From positions 1-64,000 of the forward strand of contig JADKDT010000013.1 of the NCBI GenBank assembly GCA_016714465.1: a stretch of DNA of 64,000 nucleotides, read 5' to 3'. Each line of letters opens with the position of its first letter. Positions within the stretch are counted from its first letter, which is position 1. This stretch comes from Candidatus Brachythrix odensensis (GTDB lineage Bacteria > Chloroflexota > Anaerolineae > J036 > Brachytrichaceae). Shown in pieces: positions 18,101 through 27,324 of this stretch. Both the position numbers and the translations under genes were made by a program. The notes below the pieces were generated by a model, which had not been told where the DNA came from, did not search any database, and worked only from the letters and a program-made list of their open reading frames with translations.

Positions 18101-18763
18101 CTACGGATTCGAAGTCGAAAGTTCTGAGTACGTCCAACCGGCGATCAGCATCGGCTCAGCCCGCCCCAGTCCGCCGTTTTGTTCGGCTTTCCAGTAGCGT
18201 AACCAGGCCCGGCCGACGACCGTATCCTTTTCGATCGGACCACGGCTGCGCGAGTCGCCGCTACTGGAGCGGTTGTCGCCCATGACAAAGTACTGGCTGT
18301 TTGAGAGCATGACGGACCGATAGCGCGGATCGGTCCGGCCCTCGGTATCTGAACCGTCAGGATTGATGTAGGGCTCGGTCAGAGCGATGCCATTGATAAA
18401 CACGCGATTCTGCTTGATTTCAAGTTTCTCGCCCGGAAGCCCGATCACCCGCTTAAAGCAATCCTGGCTTGACCCGTCCGGGCAGTGCAGGACGATCATA
18501 TCGCCGCGCCGCAGACCCGACGCGTGGAAAAACGCCTTATCGATCAGAATGCGGTCGCCGGGCCGAAAATTCGGGACGGCGCTGGTCTGCTCGATGATGA
18601 AATTGCCGATAACGGCCTGGGAGAGCGTGAATACGACCAGGAACAGAACGATGGTCTCCACAATCTCGCGGAGTACCGTGCGGCCCGCGTGGCCCGCGGT
18701 GCGAGTTACGGCGCCAGTTGTCGGAAGCGCCGGTGGCGCTACCGGGTCGATCGTTGGCTCCAT
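18101..18763 (-). CDS. lepB: Signal peptidase I
   Basis: Membrane serine protease (220 residues) that removes signal peptides. One hydrophobic helix near residues 33-55 precedes the active region. The serine box reads EQTSAVPNFRPGDRILIDK, where SMEPT is usual; the serine is kept but the next residues are changed. The lysine box is DCFKRVIGLPGEKLEI and the GDNRSSSGDSRSRGP box is standard. It follows the sugar isomerase gene by 2 bases on the minus strand. Confidence 0.93.
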   Translation of the reverse strand: MEPTIDPVAPPALPTTGAVTRTAGHAGRTVLREIVETIVLFLVVFTLSQAVIGNFIIEQTSAVPNFRPGDRILIDKAFFHASGLRRGDMIVLHCPDGSSQDCFKRVIGLPGEKLEIKQNRVFINGIALTEPYINPDGSDTEGRTDPRYRSVMLSNSQYFVMGDNRSSSGDSRSRGPIEKDTVVGRAWLRYWKAEQNGGLGRAEPMLIAGWTYSELSTSNP

Positions 18764-18765
18764 GC

Positions 18766-19519
18766 CTAGAACCAGCCCTTGGCCCGAAGATTGTCGAAGC
18801 TGGCGCGGGCGCTGTGGAGTTCACCCTTGGGGCAGCGGTCCTGTTCGACGACATGCCAATCGACGCCAGTCTCGTCGGATGCAGCCATAATCGGGGCGAA
18901 GTCGATCGACCCTTCGCCAACGATCTCAAAGGTCCGCGCGGCGTCCGTGCTCATGTCCTTCAGATGCACGAGCGGCGCCCGGCCGCTCAGCCGGCGCAGG
19001 TAGGCCGACGGATCAACGCCGGCATGGGCGGCCCAATAGACGTCCAGCTCGGACTTGACCAGCGCAGGATCTGACGCACCGAGCAGAATATCCAGGCCAT
19101 ACTGTCCGCCATATTGCTCAAATTCGAAATCGTGGTTATGGTGGAAGAACGTCAACCCAGCCGGGGCGCATTTTCGGGCGATGGTCTCGAGTTCGCCCGC
19201 CAGAGCGCGATAAGCGGCCGCGTCGCGGCGCTCGCCTGCGGCCATCCAGGCCAGGCCGAGGTAGCGCGCGCCAAGGGCGGCATAGGCGTCAATTTCGCGA
19301 TCGAGCCCGTTTCGAATCGCTTCCAGGCTGACGTGGCCTGAAATCATCTTCAGGCCCAGGTCGTCCAGGATCTTGGCGAGATCGCGGGCCGGCATGTCGC
19401 CCAGGTTCCCGGCGCCTTCAATGCCCTTGTATCCGATTGCGGCGATCTGTTTGAGAGTGCCGACGAAGTCGGCCCAAGCTTTCACGGACAGTATAAAGTT
19501 GTAAGGCTAGTTTTCTCAT
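18766..19519 (-). CDS. Sugar phosphate isomerase/epimerase family TIM-barrel protein (frameshifted)
   Basis: About 250 residues after correction. The N-terminus MRKLALQLYTVRESL lies in one frame and continues as ADFVGTLKQIAAIGYKGIEGAG in another. Removing one G from the run at 19473-19475 (CCC on plus) joins them. Metal-site segments of the xylose-isomerase-like fold are HHNHDFEF, SELDVYW, LVHLKDM and a glutamate in VVEQD. Substrate cannot be deduced; neighbours do not help. It probably shares a transcript with lepB. Confidence 0.82.
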
Positions 19520-19607
19520 GAGCGGGTTCCGGCCGATTGCATGGCGGCCTGCGATTGTAACGCTGATGTTCCGGGATGTTAGAATCTCCAACCGCTTCCG
19601 ATTCAAC

Positions 19608-20267
19608 ATGGACAAAGACGCGCTCGAACTGCCGCTTTTCCCCCTGAACGTCGTGCTCTTTCCCGGGCAGACGTTGCCGCTGCATGTCTTTGAGCCGCGT
19701 TACCGGCTGATGATCAACCGGTGCATCGAGCGAGGCGAACCATTTGGAGTGGTGCTGGCCAGGGATGATGATCCAGACTCACCCTACGAAATCGGCACTG
19801 CCGCAAGGATTACTCAGGCGGAGCGGCTTGACGACGGCCGGCTGAATATCCTGACGGTTGGGGTCGAACGGTTCCATCTCACACAGATTCGAGTGAGCGA
19901 CGACGACTATTTGATTGGAAGCGCCACGCCTCTGCCCTTCAAGGATGAAGACGCCGTGCCGAAGTCGCTTCGCCGTCGTGTCGTCATGCTGTTGCGCCGA
20001 TATCTAAAGCTTCTGGCCCGCACGAGCGGCTGCCGCTTGAAGTTTCCCCGGATTCCCCGCGACGCGTCGAGTGTGGCGGTCTTTGCCGCGATCGTGCTCC
20101 AAATTGACCTGGAGGATAAACAGGAGTTGCTGAGTCTGGATAGTGTCGCCGACATCCTCGAAGAGGAGCTGGCGATCCTTGAGGACGAAGTATTTGCGTT
20201 AACGTTGATGACCCGGGCGCGGCCTGCGCCCGGGTTCCTCGGTGGAACGCTTTTTTCGCTTAACTGA
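19608..20267 (+). CDS. LON N-terminal-domain (LAN) protein
   Basis: About 219 residues with the Lon substrate-binding domain only: LPLFPLNVVLFPGQTLPLHVFEPRYRLMI near the N-terminus and GRLNILTVGVERFHL. There is no AAA or protease domain, so it is not a broken Lon (the real lon is at 37.6 kb). Such stand-alone proteins have no firm function. The ATG at 19608 follows TTGTAA (19555-19560), a 19-base spacer and TAGAAT (19580-19585). Longer in-frame starts lie upstream of that promoter. Confidence 0.82.
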   Translation: MDKDALELPLFPLNVVLFPGQTLPLHVFEPRYRLMINRCIERGEPFGVVLARDDDPDSPYEIGTAARITQAERLDDGRLNILTVGVERFHLTQIRVSDDDYLIGSATPLPFKDEDAVPKSLRRRVVMLLRRYLKLLARTSGCRLKFPRIPRDASSVAVFAAIVLQIDLEDKQELLSLDSVADILEEELAILEDEVFALTLMTRARPAPGFLGGTLFSLN

Positions 20268-20302
20268 TCCTTCGCGCCGTCGCTGGCGCCACGGAAGGGA
20301 TC
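20266..20302. terminator. Compound hairpin between the LAN gene and plsX
   Basis: GATCCTTC pairs with GAAGGGATC around an inner GCGCC/GGCGC stem. It begins inside the LAN stop codon and ends 11 bases before the plsX ATG. It could end one message or structure the leader of the next. Confidence 0.35.
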
Positions 20303-20312
20303 AACTTCAACC

Positions 20313-21317
20313 ATGAAAATCGTATTGGACGCGATGGGCGGCGACTTCGGCCCGGAGCCGAATGTGGAAGCGGCGATTCAGGCCGCGCGCGCATTTGGGC
20401 ACGAGATTGTGCTGGTCGGCAAACAGGATCTCATTCGGCCCTTGCTCAATCAGCACAACACGGCGGGCTTGATGCTGCCGATCGTCCACGCGAACGAGGT
20501 CGTGGAGATGGATGAGCATCCCGCCGCGGCGGTCAAGGCCAAGAAAGACAATTCCATGAGTGTCGGGCTGCGCCTGGTGAAATCCGGCCAGGCGGACGCC
20601 TTTGTCACCATGGGAAATACCGGTGCCGCGATGGCGTCGGCGCTGTTCACGCTTGGGCGCATCAAAGGTGTTCATCGTCCGGCCATCTCATCGGCCATAC
20701 CGACCACCCGGGGCTGGACATTCATGATTGATATCGGCGCAAACGCCGATTGTCGCCCGGAGTATCTGGTTCAGTTCGCGCTCATGGGAAGCATCTACTC
20801 CGAGCGGGTGATGCAGGTCCGCAATCCCAAAGTTGGGCTGCTTTCGAATGGCGAGGAAGAGTCAAAGGGCAGCGAACTCGTCCAGGCCACTCACCAGCTT
20901 CTTAAGGCATCCGGACTGAATTTCATCGGGAATGTCGAGGGCCGGGATATTCCGGTTGGCACCGCGGATGTAATTGTGACCGACGGCTTTACGGGCAATG
21001 TCGCCATCAAACTGATGGAGGGCATGAAAGAGATGATCGAGAGCCTGCTGAAGGATGCTTTCTATAGCAGCCTTCCGGCGAAGATCGGCGGCGCGCTCTC
21101 GCGCACCGCGATCAAGGCGACCCTTAAGTCGCGCACCAGTTACGAGGAGATCGGCGGTGCGCCGCTGCTTGGGGTGGATGGGGTCGTTATCATCGGACAC
21201 GGGCGGAGCAAGGCGCCGGCCATCTTCTCAGCCATCAAGCGCGCCACAGAATCCGTCCAAAATGGTGTCGTCGATGCCATCGAGCGCGGGCTGGCCGCCG
21301 CGCCCCAGGGGGCTTGA
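20313..21317 (+). CDS. plsX: Phosphate acyltransferase PlsX
   Basis: Converts acyl-ACP to acyl-phosphate, the first step of phospholipid synthesis by the PlsX/PlsY route. The protein has 334 residues. Motifs are MKIVLDAMGGDFGP at the N-terminus, MGNTGAAMASALFTLGRI, GLLSNGEEESKGSELV and VTDGFTGNVAIKLMEG. Length is normal. The KAS gene follows after 9 bases, a common plsX-fab arrangement. Confidence 0.96.
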   Translation: MKIVLDAMGGDFGPEPNVEAAIQAARAFGHEIVLVGKQDLIRPLLNQHNTAGLMLPIVHANEVVEMDEHPAAAVKAKKDNSMSVGLRLVKSGQADAFVTMGNTGAAMASALFTLGRIKGVHRPAISSAIPTTRGWTFMIDIGANADCRPEYLVQFALMGSIYSERVMQVRNPKVGLLSNGEEESKGSELVQATHQLLKASGLNFIGNVEGRDIPVGTADVIVTDGFTGNVAIKLMEGMKEMIESLLKDAFYSSLPAKIGGALSRTAIKATLKSRTSYEEIGGAPLLGVDGVVIIGHGRSKAPAIFSAIKRATESVQNGVVDAIERGLAAAPQGA

Positions 21318-21326
21318 CCGGATCGA

Positions 21327-22691
21327 ATGACCAGATCAAAACGGTTCTCCAGTCTGCGCACCAGCGCCAGAAAGGTCGCGACCTTCGCTGGGAACAAGTT
21401 CCGCGACGCGCGCGAACGCCGGCGGGATCGGCAGCGCGCGCCCGATCAGTTCAATCGGCGGGTTGTCGTCACCGGGCTGGGCGCGATTACGGTGCTCGGC
21501 CTCGACGTCGCCACCACCTGGGCGGGTCTCACGGCGGGCCGGAGCGGGATTGGCCCCATTACCCAGTTTGACGCGAGCGACCTGCCCGTGAAAATCGCCG
21601 GCGAAGTCAAAGGGTTTGATCCGCTCAAGTACAGCGAGCCCAAGGATGCCCGCCGCATGGCTCGGGTGTCGCACTTTGCGGTGGCCGCCGCGCAGGAGGC
21701 GATGAACGACTCGGGAATGCAGATTGGCAAGGATGTCCGACCTGATCGGGTCGGGGTGGTGATGGGCACCGCTCTCGGCGGGTTTGAGATGTCGCACTCG
21801 GGCATGCAGGAGCTTCACACAATGGGCTACCGGCGTGTGAATCCGTTCGCCCTGCCGGCCGCCTTGCCCAATGCGCCCGGTCATCACATCAGCACTCGCT
21901 TTGGCGCAAAAGGCCCGCTCAGCACCGTGGTGGCCGCTTGCGCTTCGGGCACCCAGTCGATTGGCGATGCCGCTGAAATGATACGGCGCGGCAAAGTCGA
22001 CGCCGCCTTTGCCGGCGGCGTCGAAGCGACCGTCATCGACGGAGCGATTGCGGCCTTTTCCCTGATGCGGGTGCTCAGCACGAAGCACAATGATGACCCG
22101 GCCGGGGCCGGCCGCCCCTTCGACGCCACCCGCGACGGATTCTGCTTTGCCGAAGGCTGTGTGGTGTTGATGCTCGAAGACTATGACCGCGCCCGGGCGC
22201 GCGGGGCGAAGATCTATGCCGAATATCTGGGCATGGGCGTGTCATCGGACGCCCATCACATCGCGATTCCGGATCCAGATGGGGCGGGAGTGATCCGGGC
22301 GATGACCTGGGCGCTCGACGACGCGCATCTGCGCCCGCACGAGATCGACTACATCAACGCGCATGGGTCCGGCACAGTCGCCGGCGATCCAATCGAGACC
22401 ATGGCCATCAAAACTGTATTGGGCGAGCACGCGTACTCCGTGGCAGTGAGCAGCACCAAGAGCATGGTCGGACACGCCATGGGCGCGTCGGGCAGCATTG
22501 AGGCGTTAAGCACGCTTCTGTCCATACGCGATTCCATCATTCCGCCCACGATTAACCTGAATACGCCGGATCCCGAATGCGACCTGGACTACGTCCCGAA
22601 TGTCGCGCGCAGGGCCGACGTCAATATCGCGCTGTCCAACTCGATCGGGTTGGGCGGGCAGAACGCAACGATTGCGTTCGGGAAGGTCTGA
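21327..22691 (+). CDS. fabF: Beta-ketoacyl-ACP synthase II with basic N-terminal extension
   Basis: Elongating condensing enzyme of fatty acid synthesis, 454 residues. The Cys-His-His triad is in VVAACASGTQSIGDA, INAHGSGTVAGD and SMVGHAMGASG. The usual TACATG and NAHGTST are altered slightly but all three catalytic residues remain. Some 43 very basic residues (about ten Arg/Lys in RDARERRRDRQR and around it) precede RRVVVTGLGAITVLG; a start at a later codon cannot be excluded. It belongs with plsX upstream. Confidence 0.92.
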   Translation: MTRSKRFSSLRTSARKVATFAGNKFRDARERRRDRQRAPDQFNRRVVVTGLGAITVLGLDVATTWAGLTAGRSGIGPITQFDASDLPVKIAGEVKGFDPLKYSEPKDARRMARVSHFAVAAAQEAMNDSGMQIGKDVRPDRVGVVMGTALGGFEMSHSGMQELHTMGYRRVNPFALPAALPNAPGHHISTRFGAKGPLSTVVAACASGTQSIGDAAEMIRRGKVDAAFAGGVEATVIDGAIAAFSLMRVLSTKHNDDPAGAGRPFDATRDGFCFAEGCVVLMLEDYDRARARGAKIYAEYLGMGVSSDAHHIAIPDPDGAGVIRAMTWALDDAHLRPHEIDYINAHGSGTVAGDPIETMAIKTVLGEHAYSVAVSSTKSMVGHAMGASGSIEALSTLLSIRDSIIPPTINLNTPDPECDLDYVPNVARRADVNIALSNSIGLGGQNATIAFGKV

Positions 22692-22697
22692 CTCCGC

Positions 22698-23438
22698 ATG
22701 CGTATATCCGCCGACGACGCCAAAATCAAACGCAACGCGCTCATCTCGCGGGCCATCATCATCGGGTCGCTCGTGGTGATTGGCGCCTTGTTTGTCCTCT
22801 CGCTGCCCGGCACCAACTTCCTGACGCGCGACCCCGAAACGTTCCAGGTCATATATATCGGCATGATCGCCTTGATGGTCATTGTCTTCTTCGTCTCGCG
22901 GGTGGGGTTGGTCTACGCCAATCGCTATCTTTCGCCGTTCCGGCCCGAGCGTGTATTGCGCGAGGGGTTGAAGGGCCTGGATCGCAAGTTCGCGCTCATG
23001 ATCTTCCGCAAACCGGTGGATTACTATTTGCTGGATCCGGGCGGCGTCACCGTGTTTATCTGCCGCGGTCAGCGCGGTCTGGCGACTTACAAGGACGGGA
23101 AATGGAAGCGCTCGGGCGGCGGCCTGTCCGCTTTTTTTGCGAGTGAGGAGCCCCTCGGCGATCCGTTCGTCGACGCCACTGCGGCAATGACCCGCATCAG
23201 CGCCGTTCTTGCGGAGAAAGCGCCTTCGATCAAGGTCCCGATTCAGGCTGTGGTTGTATTTACCCACGCGGAAGCCAAGCTGGATATCGAGCCGTCACCG
23301 ATTGCCGTCATGCGTCCGGGTGAACTCAAGGACTACCTGCGCGGCGCGGGAAAGCGCCGTGACCTGCCCACGTCGGTTCAGCGCCTCGCGCGCGCTGCTC
23401 TGGACGCGCCTGAGATTCCCGCGGCAGAGCAGGCCTGA
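22698..23438 (+). CDS. Membrane protein with NERD-like C-terminal region
   Basis: 246 residues. Two hydrophobic helices lie near residues 15-37 and 50-70. The rest is cytoplasmic and resembles the nuclease-related NERD layout: DYYLLDPGGVTVFICRGQRG, a tryptophan-containing strand (DGKWKRSGGG), DPFVDATAAMTRISAVL, then VPIQAVVVFTHAEAKLDI. Catalytic residues of nucleases are not obvious, so this is a fold suggestion only. It begins 6 bases after fabF and could be co-transcribed. Confidence 0.6.
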   Translation: MRISADDAKIKRNALISRAIIIGSLVVIGALFVLSLPGTNFLTRDPETFQVIYIGMIALMVIVFFVSRVGLVYANRYLSPFRPERVLREGLKGLDRKFALMIFRKPVDYYLLDPGGVTVFICRGQRGLATYKDGKWKRSGGGLSAFFASEEPLGDPFVDATAAMTRISAVLAEKAPSIKVPIQAVVVFTHAEAKLDIEPSPIAVMRPGELKDYLRGAGKRRDLPTSVQRLARAALDAPEIPAAEQA

Positions 23439-23468
23439 CGCCGCGATGCCGCGCTGTTGTTGCTGATC

Positions 23469-23921
23469 ATGCGACCGCGAATACCGCGCGGCATTATTGC
23501 CGCGATCGTCTTCTTTGCGGCGGCCACGATGGTCAGCGGCCTGGCCGCCGTGTCCCTGGCCACGCCCGGAGGTCCGCTGGAGCCCATGTGGATGGTCAAT
23601 CCTCGTGCGCGGTCTGGATTCGAGGCGATGGGCCCCTGGGCGATTGCGTTATTGGTGGGTTTGTGCGGCTGCTGCGCGTTTGCGTTCTGGGGGATGGCCA
23701 GCCGCCGCAAAGGCGGCTATGTTGCCGCGCTTGCGATCCTGGGGGCGAATCTCGCGGGGGATCTGTTTGCCGGGATATCCGGCGCTGAAACGCGGGCTTT
23801 GTTGGGCGTGCCGATTGTCCTGGCGCTACTGGCGTATCTTCTTTCGTCACGCGTTCGAAGATACTTTGTTGCGACAAGTCGGCCGTTGAATCCGACGGAA
23901 TCAATCAACACGACTTCGTAA
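23469..23921 (+). CDS. Hypothetical four-helix membrane protein
   Basis: About 150 residues with four hydrophobic stretches (near residues 5-27, 55-77, 85-103, 112-128) and a basic loop (ASRRKGG). No family was recognised. An ATG at 23469 is preferred to the TTG at 23457. It lies between the NERD-like gene and the SDR. Confidence 0.55.
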   Translation: MRPRIPRGIIAAIVFFAAATMVSGLAAVSLATPGGPLEPMWMVNPRARSGFEAMGPWAIALLVGLCGCCAFAFWGMASRRKGGYVAALAILGANLAGDLFAGISGAETRALLGVPIVLALLAYLLSSRVRRYFVATSRPLNPTESINTTS

Positions 23922-23949
23922 ATCGACGAATACGTAACTGGGGGTCAAC

Positions 23950-24698
23950 ATGGAAAGCAAGGTGGCGATTGTGACCGGAGCCGGGAGCGGCATTGGCCGT
24001 GCCGTTTCGTTGGCGCTGTTGAAAACGGCTGGCGGGTCGTCCTGGCCGGGCGCCGGGATGACGCGCTGAAAAAGGCGATTGAGGAGTCCGGTGTGGCGGC
24101 CGGGCAGGCCGAGGCGGTGCCAACCGACCTGCGCGATCCGGCCGCGATCGCGGCGCTCTTCCGGCGCGCGGGGGAGGCGTTTGGCCGGCTCGACCTGCTG
24201 TTCAACAATGCGGGCATCAGCGCGCCCGGCCTGCTCGAGGACATCAGCCTTGAACAATGGAAGTCGGTGGTGGACACCAACCTGACGGCCGCATTTCTGT
24301 GCACCCAGGAAGCTTTCAAGATCATGAAAGCCCAGACGCCGCGCGGCGGCAGAATTATCAACAACGGCTCCGTTTCCGCATACACGCCGCGACCGAATTC
24401 CGCCCCCTACACCGCTACGAAGCATGCCATCACCGGTCTGACCAAATCCACGTCACTTGACGGACGCAAGTACGACATTGCCTGCGGCCAGATTGACATT
24501 GGCAATGCCATGACCGATATGGCGATCCCCATGACCCGGGGTGTGCCCCAGGCCAACGGCGAGATTGCGGTCGAACCGGTCATGGATCCTGAGCATGTCG
24601 CCAACGCCGTGCTGAACATGGCCAGTCTGCCGCTGGACACCAACGTCCTTTTTATGACCATCATGGCAACCAAGATGCCGTATGTCGGCCGGGGATAG
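23950..24698 (+). CDS. Short-chain dehydrogenase/reductase (frameshifted)
   Basis: NAD(P)-dependent SDR of about 249 residues. The N-terminus MESKVAIVTGAGSGIGRAVSLALL carries the TGxxxGIG cofactor motif in one frame. The rest (GWRVVLAGRRDDALKKAIEESG onward) is in the next. Restoring one G at 24021 gives LLENGWRVVLAGR across the break. NNAG is present, the catalytic serine is in NNGSVSAYTPRP and the YxxxK in YTATKHA. The C-terminus DTNVLFMTIMATKMPYVGRG is typical of classical SDRs. GGGGG lies just before the ATG. The end overlaps the MFS gene by 17 bases. Confidence 0.88.
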
Positions 24699-25920
24699 CG
24701 CGGCGGCAGGGCAACGCATTGCATCCGGATCGCCGCGTGCGCTCTGGCGCGGCGTCGCGTCGCTGACCTTGCTGCGCTTCGCCGGCGACACGGCCGTTCG
24801 CGCGCCGGTGCCCTTTGTCATCTTTATCGCGGCTTCCTACGGGGCGCTGCCCGAAAGCGCGGGCTGGTTCGCGGTGGCGCTTGGGTTATCCGGCCTCGTT
24901 TCGCCTCTCGTGAGCGTCATCGAGCGGCGCGTCGGCGCGCGTCGGTCCATAGTGATCTCGACCGCGATCTTCGCGGGAGGCTGTTTTGCCCTTGCGTTTG
25001 CGCCTTCATTTCCGATTGCCCTGGCATTGTGCGTTGTGCTCGGACTTGGACGGAGCCTGATCGGCCCGCAGGCTCAGGCCTACGTCGCCGACACCGTTCC
25101 GTATGCCCGGCGCGGGACCGTCCTCGGCGTGCTCGAACTCGCCTGGGCGCTCGCCTGGATCGTGGGTGTGCCCGCCTTCGGCTTTCTGATTCAGCGGGCC
25201 GCGTGGTGGGTGCCATTCTCGGTCATCGGCGTGATCAGTCTGATCGGCACATGGGCGACGCTTCGGTTTGCGATCACCCGGGACCACGCCCGCGCGCTCG
25301 CCGCGGGCCCCACTTCGGGCGGGCTTGCGGCCGTCCTGCGCCATGTTCCGGCTCGGCGGGTGCTGCTCTCAAGCTTCTGTCTGATGATTGCCATCAATCT
25401 GACCGTCGTCGTGTATGCACCCCATCTGGTGGCGCAGTTTGGTTTGACGGCGGAGCGATTGGGCGTCATATCGATCGTTCTGGGCGTGGCCGATGTGGTG
25501 GCCGAGGGGCTGATCATCTTTGCCCTGGACCGCATCGGCAAGCAGCGTTCAGTGTTGCTTGGCCTTTTGGTCATGGGCGCCGGCCTATTCGGCTTCCTGG
25601 CGGCCGGGTTGAACCTGCTCGCCGCCATGGCGTCGCTGTTTTTGGTTTTTCTCGGTTTTGAGTACGCTGTCGTATCGAATCTGCCCGTGGCCAGCGAGGT
25701 CCTGCCCGGGGCGCGCACGGCGATGATGGGCAGCTTGAGCGGGGTCAACTCCATCGGCCGCACCCTGGCGGCATTGGTGGCCATTCCGTTGTACGCTGCA
25801 ATCGGCCTGAGCGGAGTCTTGGTGATCAGTTTGTTCGCCCTGGCGCTTGCGGCGCTGGCGTTCTGGTCGGTGAAGTTGGACGAAAGACCGCACAGAATCG
25901 AGGCTTACGCCGCAGACTAG
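24682..25920 (+). CDS. MFS permease
   Basis: 412 residues with about twelve hydrophobic helices and a short tail. The loop between helices 2 and 3 has ERRVGARRS, and IGKQRS occupies the equivalent place in the second half, as in major facilitator proteins. Substrate is unknown. It overlaps the SDR gene by 17 bases, which suggests coupling. It converges on the P450 gene across a 61-base palindrome. Confidence 0.85.
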   Translation: MSAGDSAAAGQRIASGSPRALWRGVASLTLLRFAGDTAVRAPVPFVIFIAASYGALPESAGWFAVALGLSGLVSPLVSVIERRVGARRSIVISTAIFAGGCFALAFAPSFPIALALCVVLGLGRSLIGPQAQAYVADTVPYARRGTVLGVLELAWALAWIVGVPAFGFLIQRAAWWVPFSVIGVISLIGTWATLRFAITRDHARALAAGPTSGGLAAVLRHVPARRVLLSSFCLMIAINLTVVVYAPHLVAQFGLTAERLGVISIVLGVADVVAEGLIIFALDRIGKQRSVLLGLLVMGAGLFGFLAAGLNLLAAMASLFLVFLGFEYAVVSNLPVASEVLPGARTAMMGSLSGVNSIGRTLAALVAIPLYAAIGLSGVLVISLFALALAALAFWSVKLDERPHRIEAYAAD

Positions 25921-25933
25921 AGCCGATCCTCAA

Positions 25934-25994
25934 AATGCCTGGCGAGATCACACTCCCCGCGCGTCGCGCGGGGAGTGTGATCTCGCCAGGCATT
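25934..25994. terminator. 61-base perfect palindrome between MFS and P450 genes
   Basis: 30-base arms around a single central T at 25964, without mismatch. The outer arm contains GGCGAGATCACA, which is also the outer arm at 49597-49643. It begins 14 bases after the MFS stop. The P450 stop codon (25948-25950) and last codons lie within it. The position fits a bidirectional terminator, but there is no U-tract. Confidence 0.7.
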
Positions 25995-27324
25995 CCACCC
26001 GCATCATGACGGGCCGGTCGGGATTCAACGTGATCATGGGGCGAATACCCATCGGCCGATCGTCTACCGGCGTCAGTCTGAATTGCCGGGCGATCGTGGC
26101 CAGAATGATCTGCGCCTCGAGAAGGGCAAACTGATTGCCGATGCAGACGCGCGGACCGGCCCCAAAAGGGATGTACGCGCCGCGCGGGATCGCCCGCTCT
26201 GCCGCCGGCGCAAAACGATCAGGGTCAAAACCGAGGGGATTTGCCCACGCGCGAGGATCGCGATGCGAGGTGTACGGGCAGATCATCACCCATGTCCCGG
26301 CCGCAATGCGGAACTCGCCCAGGTCGACGCGCTGGCGCGCCTCGCGGCCAATGACAAACGCCGCCGGATACAGCCGCATGGACTCCTTGAATACTTGAAG
26401 CGCCCACGGCAAGCGCTCCAGGTCTCCAAACGCCGCCAGCCTATCCTCAAGCGCGACTTGCGCTTCTGTCCGCAGCCGTTCAGCCGCCTGAGGGTATTGG
26501 CCGAGCAGGTGAAACGTCCAGGTCAGCGCCGTGGCGACGGTTTCGTGGCCGGCCACGATGAGGGTGATCGCTTCGTCGCGCACTTCATCGTCTGAAAGGC
26601 CGCTGCCATCGGCGTCGCGCGCGCCCATCAGCATGTCGAGCAAGTCGGTATGCCCGCCTGGTGAAGCGCGCCGGGCGCGAATCAGGCTGCGCACAAAGTG
26701 ATCGACCTTCGCGATCGCTTCCAGGCCGCGGACCTTGCCTGGCGTCAACCGATCAAGTATGGGCAGGGATACTCGGCCGGACTGACGATTGATGAAATCG
26801 AGCGCGATTTCGATGTCGTCGCTCAGCCCCGCGGCATCAAGGGCAAAATCAGTGTCGAAGAGTGTCAGCCCAATGATCCGAAGCGTGAGTGTTTTCATCG
26901 CCTGGCCAACGTCCAGAACGTCGCCGACGCGCCAGCCCGCGACCGCCTCGGATGCGAGTGCGGCGATGGTATCGGCATAGGCGGCGATTCGTCGATGCTG
27001 AAAGGCGGGTGCGGCAAGCCGGCGATGCCGCCGCCAGGTCGCATCTTCGTTGATCAGCAGGCCATTACCCGTCAGCGCGCCGATCACGCGCACTGCCGGC
27101 ATCTTCCGGAATGCGTCTGCCTGTTCGACAAGCACCCTCTGGGCAAGATCAGCCCGGTTGATGGACACAATTCGGACCGGGCCGGCTGAGAATTGGGCAA
27201 TGTCGCCTGCGGCCTGGCTGAGTGTCAGCAGGAATCCACTGGGGTTGCGCAGCACATCCCGCAGCGCGGACAAATCGGAACGCACCGCCGAGCGGGGCGG
27301 GGCGCTGAGCTGGGACAGTGTCAT
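25948..27324 (-). CDS. Cytochrome P450
   Basis: Haem monooxygenase of 458 residues. The I-helix motif is AGHETVATALTW, the ExxR motif is in FKESMRLYP, and the haem-ligating cysteine is in FGAGPRVCIGNQFALLEA. No membrane anchor is seen. The last dozen or so residues (from about RSHSPRDARGV) are encoded by one arm and the centre of the palindrome that separates it from the MFS gene, so the tail is likely not conserved. The ATG overlaps the stop of a small upstream frame (ATGA). Substrate unknown. Confidence 0.93.
   Translation of the reverse strand: MTLSQLSAPPRSAVRSDLSALRDVLRNPSGFLLTLSQAAGDIAQFSAGPVRIVSINRADLAQRVLVEQADAFRKMPAVRVIGALTGNGLLINEDATWRRHRRLAAPAFQHRRIAAYADTIAALASEAVAGWRVGDVLDVGQAMKTLTLRIIGLTLFDTDFALDAAGLSDDIEIALDFINRQSGRVSLPILDRLTPGKVRGLEAIAKVDHFVRSLIRARRASPGGHTDLLDMLMGARDADGSGLSDDEVRDEAITLIVAGHETVATALTWTFHLLGQYPQAAERLRTEAQVALEDRLAAFGDLERLPWALQVFKESMRLYPAAFVIGREARQRVDLGEFRIAAGTWVMICPYTSHRDPRAWANPLGFDPDRFAPAAERAIPRGAYIPFGAGPRVCIGNQFALLEAQIILATIARQFRLTPVDDRPMGIRPMITLNPDRPVMMRVECLARSHSPRDARGV

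Noticed and set aside
19608..20267. LAN-domain gene as a fragment of lon
   Set aside because: It has its own promoter, a normal end and no AAA or protease remnant; the real lon lies at 37.6-40.1 kb.
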